A DNA stretch of 64,000 nucleotides from Kiloniellaceae bacterium (GTDB lineage: Bacteria; Pseudomonadota; Alphaproteobacteria; Kiloniellales; J153). The stretch is taken from positions 62,001 through 126,000 of the forward strand of contig JAJFGL010000002.1 in NCBI GenBank assembly GCA_021776135.1, given 5' to 3'. A program made the translations under genes and the position numbers. Numbering within the stretch: the stretch's first letter is position 1; each line of letters begins with the position of its first letter. Below, one piece after another: positions 27,020 through 33,660 of the stretch. The notes under the pieces were generated by a model. It saw only the letters and a list, made by a program, of their open reading frames with translations, did not search any database and was not told where the DNA came from.

Positions 27020-28221
27020 GGTTTCACCGCCCGTAGCTGGGTAACCGGCATGAGTGTACGCCAGCCGGTATAGAGGCCCAGGGCGTGCGTACGCGATATG
27101 GCGATACGGATCATCTCGCTCTCGTTTTGGGTGTGGAAGCCGGTCAGGACTTGCTCGCCTTCCAGGGTCACCGCATTGGCGACCAGCCGCCCGCCCGGTT
27201 TCAAGGCGTCCCAAAGCCGCCCGATCAAGCCGGGTGCGGACAAGCCGCCGCCAAGGAATATCGCGTCCGGCGGCGCCAGGCCGTCGAGCGCTTCGGGCGC
27301 TTGGCCGTGGCGGATGTCGAGATTCGGGACGCCGAGCGCCGCCGCGTTACCGGCCATGAGCGCGATCCGTTCCGCCTGCCGTTCCATGGCGCTGGCACGG
27401 TTGCGCGGGTGGGACCGCATCCACTCGATGGCGACCGAGCCGCAGCCGGCGCCGACGTCCCACAAGTATTGCCCCGGCGCCGGCGCCAAGGCGGCCAGGG
27501 TGACCGCACGAACCTCGCGCTTGGTCATGTTCCCGTCATGCTGGAAAGCCGTGTCGGGCAAGCCGGGTCCGCGCGGCAGGTGCGCGGCCTGGGCTCCGGC
27601 CACGCAGTCGATGGCCAGGGTATTGAAATCGGCGATCCCGGTTTCGTTCCAATCCCGCGCCAGGCCTTCGACAAGGCGTTCCTTGGCGCCGCCCATGTGT
27701 TCCAGCACGCTCAAGCGGCTATCGCCATAATCGCGCGCGGTGAGAAGCGCGGCCACCTTGGCGGGGGTCTCCGCGCCGTCGCTAAGCGCCAGGATGCGGG
27801 CCTCGGGCTGAATCGCGGGGTGAAGCAATTCCAGCGGCCGGCCGTGAAGGGTCACGCACTCGACGCCCGCGCGCGCCCAGCCCAGACGCGCGCAGGCCAG
27901 GCTGAAGGCCGAAGGCGCGGGTATCACGGTCATCTCTACGGCCGGTATCCGCCGCGCCAAGGTCACGCCGATGCCGAAATCCATGGGGTCGCCGGTGGCC
28001 AGCACGCAGACGCGCTGGCCGCGCCGGGCCGCGATACCCTCGATCAAATCGCATAAGGGTGTGGTCCAGGTCAGGCGCTCGCGCCCATCCTCGGGCACCA
28101 TGGCCAGGTGGCGTTCGCCGCCAATCAAAACCTGCGCACTTGTCACCAGGGTGCGGGCGGCGGGGGATAAACCCTCCAGGCCATCCTCACCCAGGCCGAC
28201 GATATAAAGCCAGGGCGTCAT
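27016..28221 (-). CDS. cobL: Precorrin-6Y C5,15-methyltransferase (decarboxylating)
   Basis: A 401-residue fusion of CbiE (residues about 1-205: YIVGLGEDGLEGL, CVLATGDPMDFGIG) and CbiT (about 220-401: LWDVGAGCGSVAIEWM, ERQAERIALMAGNA, FLGGGLSAPGL). CobL methylates C5 and C15 and decarboxylates the C12 acetate. The fused form is common in alphaproteobacteria. The ATG overlaps the cobH stop (ATGA). Confidence 0.95.
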   Translation of the reverse strand: MTPWLYIVGLGEDGLEGLSPAARTLVTSAQVLIGGERHLAMVPEDGRERLTWTTPLCDLIEGIAARRGQRVCVLATGDPMDFGIGVTLARRIPAVEMTVIPAPSAFSLACARLGWARAGVECVTLHGRPLELLHPAIQPEARILALSDGAETPAKVAALLTARDYGDSRLSVLEHMGGAKERLVEGLARDWNETGIADFNTLAIDCVAGAQAAHLPRGPGLPDTAFQHDGNMTKREVRAVTLAALAPAPGQYLWDVGAGCGSVAIEWMRSHPRNRASAMERQAERIALMAGNAAALGVPNLDIRHGQAPEALDGLAPPDAIFLGGGLSAPGLIGRLWDALKPGGRLVANAVTLEGEQVLTGFHTQNESEMIRIAISRTHALGLYTGWRTLMPVTQLRAVKP

Positions 28222-28856
28222 GATAGTGCGCTTGCCTGGCCCAGGGCCAAGGCATTGACCGCGGCGGCGGCCAGGGCGCTGCCGCCGCGCCGCCCGCGCA
28301 GGGTCACGTAGGGAATATCGAGCCCGGCGGCGATCAGGGCGTCCTTGGACTCGGCGGCGCCGATGAAGCCGACCGGAAACGCCAGGATCGCGGCCGGGGG
28401 CGGCGCCCCCTCGGCCAGGATTTCAAGCAGGCGAAACAGGGCCGTGGGGGCGTTGCCGATGGCGACCACGGCGCCGGCCAAGCGCGGCCGCCAGTCATCG
28501 ACGGCGGCGGCGGAGCGCGTGGTGCCCAGTTTCTTGGCCCGCGCCGCGACCGCCGGGTCTTGCAAGGAGCAGAAGATGCCGTTGTCCCTGGGCAGAAAGG
28601 CGCGGGTGATGCCCTCGGCCACCATGCGCGCGTCGGCGATTATGGGCGCGCCATGAGCAAGGGCCGCGCGCCCGGCTTCGGCCACCGCCCCGCCCCAGGC
28701 CAGGTCGTCCAGAATGTCGGTCATGCCGCAGGCGTGGACCAGGCGCACCGCCAGCGCGCCTTGGTTCGGCGTCAGGCCCGAGAGATCGCATTCCCCACGC
28801 ACCGTCTCGAAAGAGCGGCGGGTAATTTCCTCTGGATCGCGCAGGTAGTCGCCCAT
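28218..28856 (-). CDS. cobH: Precorrin-8X methylmutase
   Basis: A 212-residue CobH/CbiC that moves the methyl group from C11 to C12 to form (hydrogeno)cobyrinate. Features are DPEEITRRSF, VRLVHACGMTDI with the catalytic histidine, and VGFIGAAESKDAL. It is 14 bases downstream of cbiX and overlaps cobL. A GGGAG lies almost against the ATG, so translation probably depends on ribosomes from cbiX. Confidence 0.95.
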   Translation of the reverse strand: MGDYLRDPEEITRRSFETVRGECDLSGLTPNQGALAVRLVHACGMTDILDDLAWGGAVAEAGRAALAHGAPIIADARMVAEGITRAFLPRDNGIFCSLQDPAVAARAKKLGTTRSAAAVDDWRPRLAGAVVAIGNAPTALFRLLEILAEGAPPPAAILAFPVGFIGAAESKDALIAAGLDIPYVTLRGRRGGSALAAAAVNALALGQASALS

Positions 28857-28870
28857 CTCCCGCGCCTCTT

Positions 28871-29887
28871 TTAGACCAGCCCCTTGTCCAGGCTTTTAGG
28901 GCCCAGGGGATGATCGGCATGGGGATAGGGATGATGGCCGTGATCGTGATCGTGCTCGTGGTCATGGCCATGGTCGTGGCCGTGATGATGATGGCCGGGT
29001 TCCGCTTCGCCGGTTCCTATGCCTTCCACATGGTGGTGGTGGCTTTCCTGGGCCAGGCCGACCTCGGCCTCGAAGCCCAGCACCTGCTCGCGGTACTTGC
29101 ACATCTTGCAGTTCATGTTGTTTTCGCCGTTCAGGATTTCCTCGACCCGCTCGGCGAAAGTGTCCAGCACCAGGGGGTGGTCGTTCAGGTAAGGCGCCTT
29201 GACGAAGTCGATTTCCGGATGCCGGGCCGCGACCCGGTCCGTGTGTTCGTAGATGCGCTTGACCAGAATGCCGGTGAAAAGGAAATAGGGAAACACCACG
29301 ATGCGCCGGTAGCCCAGCTTGGCGGCGTGTTCCAGGCCGGGTTCGACCAGGGGAAAGGTGACGCCGGAATAACAGGTCTCGCCCCAGCCGAAGCCGAAGC
29401 CTTCCCACAACATGCGCATGACCTTGCTGGCGTTGGAGTTGGCGTCGGGGTCCGAGGCGCCGCGCCCCACGACCATCAGAAGCGTCTGGTCCCTGGGCGC
29501 CTCGCCGCCCGCCGCGTCGAGGGCTTGTTTTATGCGCTCGCCCGCCGCCCGGATCATCTTGGGGTCGATGGCCAGTTCGCGGCCATAGTCGATTTGAACC
29601 TCCGGGTGTTGCGCCTGATATGTACTCAGGACCGAGGGGATATCGTTCTTAGCGTGGCCGGCGGCGAACAACATGCCCGGCACCGCGAGGATGCGCGTGA
29701 CCCCGCGTTCGCGCAGCTTATCCAGGCCGTCGCGTATGATCGGCTGGGCGAATTCCAGGAACCCGCTTTCTACGGGATAGTGGGATAGGCGCGCGCGTAT
29801 GCCGTTCGCTACTGCTTCGAACTCACGCACCGCGTCCTCGTCGCGGCTGCCGTGACCGCACACCATCACGCCGATTTTCTCGCCCAT
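28871..29887 (-). CDS. cbiX: Sirohydrochlorin cobaltochelatase, long form with His-rich tail
   Basis: A 338-residue CbiX-L that inserts cobalt early, into sirohydrochlorin. The N-terminal half (VMVCGHGSRDEDAV, SGFLEFAQP) and second half (VVGRGASDPDANS, FPYFLFTGILVKRI) are the two chelatase repeats with metal-binding histidines. A CxxC-type segment (MNCKMC, near residue 258) may hold an Fe-S cluster, as in some CbiX proteins. The C-terminal about 60 residues are a His/Asp/Gly-rich metal-storage tail. First gene of the minus-strand operon. Confidence 0.95.
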   Translation of the reverse strand: MGEKIGVMVCGHGSRDEDAVREFEAVANGIRARLSHYPVESGFLEFAQPIIRDGLDKLRERGVTRILAVPGMLFAAGHAKNDIPSVLSTYQAQHPEVQIDYGRELAIDPKMIRAAGERIKQALDAAGGEAPRDQTLLMVVGRGASDPDANSNASKVMRMLWEGFGFGWGETCYSGVTFPLVEPGLEHAAKLGYRRIVVFPYFLFTGILVKRIYEHTDRVAARHPEIDFVKAPYLNDHPLVLDTFAERVEEILNGENNMNCKMCKYREQVLGFEAEVGLAQESHHHHVEGIGTGEAEPGHHHHGHDHGHDHEHDHDHGHHPYPHADHPLGPKSLDKGLV

Positions 29888-30020
29888 CGCCCTGTCTCCC
29901 AGCCCTAACGCACAATGCCGCCACCCCAGAAAGCCGGATTATGGCGAGCGCCGCCGTTGTGGCAAGGACGCGAATGCGTCTCGCGCCGACATCGGAGTGA
30001 AGTGGGGTCCGAAGGTACCG

Positions 30021-30803
30021 CTATTTTTGCCGGCCGCGCCGGCCGCGAAGTGTATCTCGCCGGTGGATTAGCATCAAAATCAAGGCCAAGCCGGTAGCGG
30101 ATGCAAAGAGGTGCTTTAAGGTGTGACCGCTGATGACAATCAGCGACTGGAATACAGCTAGGTCCAGCGCTTCGAAAAGTTTGGCGACGCCGTAGAACGC
30201 CGCCGCCCACACCATGTATTTTAGAAAATGATCCGGCCGTTCGTAGAGCCACAGTATCAGCGCAATCAAGAGAATCGGCAGATACTGAACTAGGCCGTAG
30301 AACCGCAAGTCGCCGCGGCCCATCTGCTCCGTATAATCCCAATAGAAGACGCTGAAGGCGCCGATAATCAGGAAAGCCGGGAGCAGCCGAATCGCCGTTT
30401 TGGGCCCGATCATTTCGGAAATGACGGCGCTCAGAAAGGCCATGAAGGCGACCGTCATGGGCAAGCGATCCCATACCAGCGTCTCGTTGGATGGGCTAAG
30501 GTGATAGGCGGCGGAGCCGACCGCGACTAAGGCGAAGCCGGCAAAAAATACCGAATACAAAAACAGCCGCGCCTCGGTGCCATGGCGCCCCATGGCGGTA
30601 ACCAGGATTCCCATTCCCCAGAGGCCGACAATCAGAAACGGAAGATTGGACAGAACGTTCAAGGCGTTCGGTATCCCCAGCATCGCGCGGTCGTCTGCGA
30701 AGCGGTGATACTCGGGCCATTGCGGCACCGGTTCGACAAAAACAAAGGTTCCGATCCCGCACAGCAACGCGATCCCGATTAGCAGCCATTCTTTCTTGTT
30801 CAT
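30021..30803 (-). CDS. Ceramidase-like (CREST superfamily) membrane hydrolase
   Basis: A 260-residue integral membrane protein with about seven hydrophobic segments. The CREST-type metal-site residues are visible in order: Ser and His in GSAAYHLSP, Asp in WDRLPMT, and two His in SGHTLKH near the C-terminus. This pattern is shared by alkaline ceramidases, Per1 and PAQR receptors and implies a zinc-dependent amide hydrolase. GC is clearly lower than in the cobalamin genes on both sides, suggesting transfer. No sphingolipid genes are nearby; the substrate is unknown. Confidence 0.8.
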   Translation of the reverse strand: MNKKEWLLIGIALLCGIGTFVFVEPVPQWPEYHRFADDRAMLGIPNALNVLSNLPFLIVGLWGMGILVTAMGRHGTEARLFLYSVFFAGFALVAVGSAAYHLSPSNETLVWDRLPMTVAFMAFLSAVISEMIGPKTAIRLLPAFLIIGAFSVFYWDYTEQMGRGDLRFYGLVQYLPILLIALILWLYERPDHFLKYMVWAAAFYGVAKLFEALDLAVFQSLIVISGHTLKHLFASATGLALILMLIHRRDTLRGRRGRQK

Positions 30804-30900
30804 TCGTCCGTCCCGCTGCCAAATCGTCGAGACCGCCTCGAGAGCACCGTGCCCTAGTGTCCTAGATCTGACTCCAATCGTTGTTTTCGGTTGTCTTTCC

Positions 30901-31632
30901 TCATTCTGAATCTTTGGCCACTTGCAATTTTCCAGTAACGCCGTGTTTTTCGATCAGCTTAGCGATGAGGCCACTGGCTTTGGTGTCGCGAATAAAGTCA
31001 GCGATCTCGGTAATCAGGGCGGTGTTACGCGGCTTGGTGCCGATGGCCTGTTGCGCCGTGGTGAAGCATCCCGGCAGGACGCGCGCGCTGGGCAAGTCCT
31101 TAGCGTTTTCCCTTAAGGCTGGCACCAGGCCCGCCAGGGCCTCCAGGTTTTCCTGCTCAAAGAGCGCGAAGGCGCCGGAAAGGCCGGTCGCGCGGCGCAA
31201 TTCCGCGTGCTTCAAGGCGCGGGTGAGATAAAGATCGTAGGCGGCCCGCTCTGCCACCGCGATCCGCACCCCGGGCCGGTCTACATCCTCGATTGAGCGC
31301 AGTTGCGAGTTCGCGGGCACCAGATAACTGGCCTCGATCTCCACATAGGCCTCGCTAAAGGCGATCATCTCAGCGCGCTTCGGCTCTACCGCAATCAAGC
31401 CGATGTCCCATTCGTCCCGTTCCAGCCCATCGGCCAGCTCGCCCGGCATGGGGTAGGTCCGGTAGGAAACCGCCACCCCCAGGCGCGCGGCCAGCGCCAC
31501 CGCCAGGTCCGGGGCGATACCTTGAGGCTCGCCGCCGGGACCGCTTCCCGTCACCAGAAGCATGTTGCCGAGATTAATACCAACCCGCAGGGTGCCGGGA
31601 AGGCTGAGTTCGGATCGGGCGTTCTGGGTCAT
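30901..31632 (-). CDS. Family 3 solute-binding protein-like, without signal peptide
   Basis: A 243-residue protein of the amino-acid-binding (SBP_bac_3) fold: LRVGINLGNMLLVTG, GIAPDLAVALAARLGV, W DIGLIAVEPKRAEMIAFSEAYV and VRIAVAERAAYDLYL. The start ATG at 31632 gives MTQNARSELS, with no signal peptide or lipobox; the upstream frame adds none either. It is therefore predicted to be cytosolic, unusual for this fold. No permease or ATPase is adjacent. It may be a sensor or an orphan binding protein. Confidence 0.78.
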   Translation of the reverse strand: MTQNARSELSLPGTLRVGINLGNMLLVTGSGPGGEPQGIAPDLAVALAARLGVAVSYRTYPMPGELADGLERDEWDIGLIAVEPKRAEMIAFSEAYVEIEASYLVPANSQLRSIEDVDRPGVRIAVAERAAYDLYLTRALKHAELRRATGLSGAFALFEQENLEALAGLVPALRENAKDLPSARVLPGCFTTAQQAIGTKPRNTALITEIADFIRDTKASGLIAKLIEKHGVTGKLQVAKDSE

Positions 31633-31743
31633 GGCGCGTTCCTTGGACCTAGCTGGAAGGGGTAAGCGCTTGAGGACGATGCGCGATCCACCAAAGGAAA
31701 TCAATGTAATGGGATGGGCCAGGCCAGGCCCAGAGTGTATTGA

Positions 31744-31773
31744 CCGGGACCGGCCATGGCCCGATGGTCCCGG
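31744..31773 (+). promoter_or_regulatory. Hairpin immediately before cobD
   Basis: CCGGGACC (31744-31751) pairs perfectly with GGTCCCGG (31766-31773) around a 14-base loop that itself begins with the palindrome GGCCATGGCC. It ends two bases before the ATG at 31776 and would cover any ribosome site; an alternative ATG at 31764 is in the loop. Possible translational control of cobD. Confidence 0.4.
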
Positions 31774-31775
31774 CC

Positions 31776-32765
31776 ATGATTGCAAACTGGTTGTGCCTCA
31801 CGCCGGGGGATTTCGATCCCTGGCCCATTCTGCTCCTGGCGCTCGCCCTCGATGCGGCCCTGGGCGACCCGCGCTGGCTTTACCGCGCCCTTCCCCATCC
31901 CGTGGTCTTATGCGGGCGCGCGATCGCGGCCCTTGAGCGGCGCTGGAACGATCTTGGCCAGCCGCGCCGCACGCGGATAGGATGCGGCGCTTGGACGGCG
32001 GCGGCGATCCTGGGGGGCGCCGGGATTTTGGGCTGGGCGGTCGCGGCGGTGCTGTCCTGGGTGCCCGGCGGCTGGGTGTTGGAGGCGGTTCTGGTTTCCA
32101 CGCTGATTGCCGGGCGCGGGCTCTACGACGGTGTGCGCAAGGTGGCTCATGGCCTGAGCTTGAACCTGGAGGAGGGCCGCGCGGCGGTCGCCCATATTGT
32201 CGGGCGCGATCCCGAAAGCCTGGATGGCCCCGGCGTGGCCCGGGCGGCGATCGAAAGCACGGCGGAAAATTTTTCTGACGGCGTGGCCGCGCCGGTGTTC
32301 TGGTACGCGGTTTTCGGTTTGGGCGGGATGTTCGCCTACAAGGCGCTCAACACCTTGGACAGCATGATCGGGTACCGCAGCCCGCGATACGAGGCTTTCG
32401 GCAAGGCGGCGGCGCGCCTGGACGATGCCGCGAACTGGATCCCGGCCCGGCTGAGTGCTTTGATTTTCATGGGTGCGGCGGTTTTCGTGCCCGGCGCGCG
32501 GGCCGGGCAGGCCTGGCGGGCCATGGGGTGCGACGCCCACAACCATACCTCCCCCAACGCCGGTTGGCCGGAAGCGGCCCTGGCCGGCGCGCTCGGCTTC
32601 GCCCTAGGCGGCCCGCGCGACTATGGCGGGGCCAGAACCGAGGGTCACTGGATGGGGTCCGGGCGCAAGGACTTGGGCGCGTACGACATTGCCTGCGCGT
32701 TACGGCTCTACCTGGCCGCGAACGCGATCCTGGCCGGTCTTATCGCCGGGGCCTTCCTGGCCTAG
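31776..32765 (+). CDS. cobD: Adenosylcobinamide-phosphate synthase (CobD/CbiB)
   Basis: A 329-residue inner-membrane protein that attaches (R)-1-amino-2-propanol phosphate to adenosylcobyric acid. Family features are LDAALGDPRWLYRALPHPVV, ARAAIESTAENFSDGVAAPVFWY, KALNTLDSMIGY and NHTSPNAGWPEAALAGAL. Four or five hydrophobic segments are present. The start is uncertain between 31776 and 31764; no Shine-Dalgarno is visible, only a hairpin. It is transcribed alone, away from the other cobalamin genes. Confidence 0.93.
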   Translation: MIANWLCLTPGDFDPWPILLLALALDAALGDPRWLYRALPHPVVLCGRAIAALERRWNDLGQPRRTRIGCGAWTAAAILGGAGILGWAVAAVLSWVPGGWVLEAVLVSTLIAGRGLYDGVRKVAHGLSLNLEEGRAAVAHIVGRDPESLDGPGVARAAIESTAENFSDGVAAPVFWYAVFGLGGMFAYKALNTLDSMIGYRSPRYEAFGKAAARLDDAANWIPARLSALIFMGAAVFVPGARAGQAWRAMGCDAHNHTSPNAGWPEAALAGALGFALGGPRDYGGARTEGHWMGSGRKDLGAYDIACALRLYLAANAILAGLIAGAFLA

Positions 32766-32774
32766 GCAGTTAGA

Positions 32775-32993
32775 TCAGACCTGGATATCCAGATTCCCGC
32801 CGCGATCCGATTCCGGCGGCGGCTGGCTTGGGCGGTCCTCGGTTTGGCTGCGTTCGCTCTCCCGGCTCGCCGTGACAGGGCGGCTGGTTTCGCGTTGAGT
32901 CGCTTCCGGCGCGGCAGGCGCGTTAGCGACCGGTGCCGGGGCGGCGCCGGGCTGACCCGTCGGCGGCGGCACAAGGGGATTTGTTACTTGCAT
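32775..32993 (-). CDS. Small Pro/Ala-rich hypothetical protein
   Basis: A 72-residue ORF with a low-complexity middle (many Pro, Ala, Glu, Arg, Ser) and a short hydrophobic C-terminus, GGNLDIQV, after MQVTNPLVPPP. No signal peptide or membrane segment is seen, so the protein would be mostly disordered. It converges with cobD nine bases away and has an AT-rich upstream region. I do not recognise it. Support is the position filling an otherwise empty stretch and plausible codon use; it could be spurious. Confidence 0.45.
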   Translation of the reverse strand: MQVTNPLVPPPTGQPGAAPAPVANAPAAPEATQRETSRPVTASRESERSQTEDRPSQPPPESDRGGNLDIQV

Positions 32994-33181
32994 GGCTGGA
33001 ATATATCCCTCTCCGCAAGCATAGTCAAGAGTTAAGTAATTGATATTTATAGGAAAAACATAATAAACTTGAAATAAATCATATCTATGGCGTCAGCTTT
33101 TCCGCTGGTTTCGACGTCTCGGCCCTTGACCTTCCAGCCACCGTAGGGGCCATGTTTTTTGGTCAAAAGTGGGAGTCGTGC

Positions 33182-33655
33182 GTGTCCGCCTTATCCAAGC
33201 CAGTGAAGATTGGGGTTCTGGGACTTGCCGGCCTGCTGTTTGGGCTTGGCGTTCTGGGCCTCTTCTGGCCGCCGGACGAGGAAGCGCCCGTCCCCGTCTC
33301 CTTGGCTCAAGGCGCGCGGTTATACGGCGAATTCTGCGCGGCCTGTCACGGCGTCAATCTCGAGGGCGAGGCCAACTGGCGCCAACGCAGGCCCGACGGC
33401 TATTTGCCGGCGCCGCCTCACGATGCCAGCGGCCATAGCTGGCATCATCCCGACCAACAGCTCTTCGCGATTACCAAGTTTGGGTCCGCGGCGCTGGTGG
33501 GCGGCGGCTATAAATCCAATATGCCCGGCTTCGCAGAGGCGCTCAGCGATTCTGAGATTTGGGGCGTGTTCAACTTTATTCGCTCGCGCTGGCCCCAGGA
33601 CATACAAGACAAACAACAAGAAATATCCGCCCGCGCGGCGAAGAACGCTCAGTAG
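33182..33655 (+). CDS. Membrane-anchored monoheme cytochrome c
   Basis: A 157-residue protein with an N-terminal uncleaved-looking TM segment (residues about 9-27) and a periplasmic class I cytochrome c domain: heme site CAACH and a distal Met in SNMPGF. It should carry electrons in the periplasm. Start choice: GTG at 33182 has GGGAG six bases upstream; an ATG at 33152 in frame has a poorly spaced site and would add ten residues. The AT-rich 150 bases upstream include a poor FNR-like site at 33069-33082. Convergent with maeB. Confidence 0.85.
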   Translation: MSALSKPVKIGVLGLAGLLFGLGVLGLFWPPDEEAPVPVSLAQGARLYGEFCAACHGVNLEGEANWRQRRPDGYLPAPPHDASGHSWHHPDQQLFAITKFGSAALVGGGYKSNMPGFAEALSDSEIWGVFNFIRSRWPQDIQDKQQEISARAAKNAQ

Positions 33656-33660
33656 TCCTC

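Noticed and set aside
29888-30020. Possible cobalamin riboswitch before cbiX
   Set aside because: A GGAGAC-containing segment near the ribosome site and an AATCC upstream on the minus strand loosely recall the B12 box and core, but the box has an extra base and the GGGAA/GGTG and CCCGC-ACTG core elements are not recognisable.
33069-33082. FNR-like site before the monoheme cytochrome gene (TTGAAATAAATCAT)
   Set aside because: Two mismatches in the half sites within an AT-rich stretch; likely chance.
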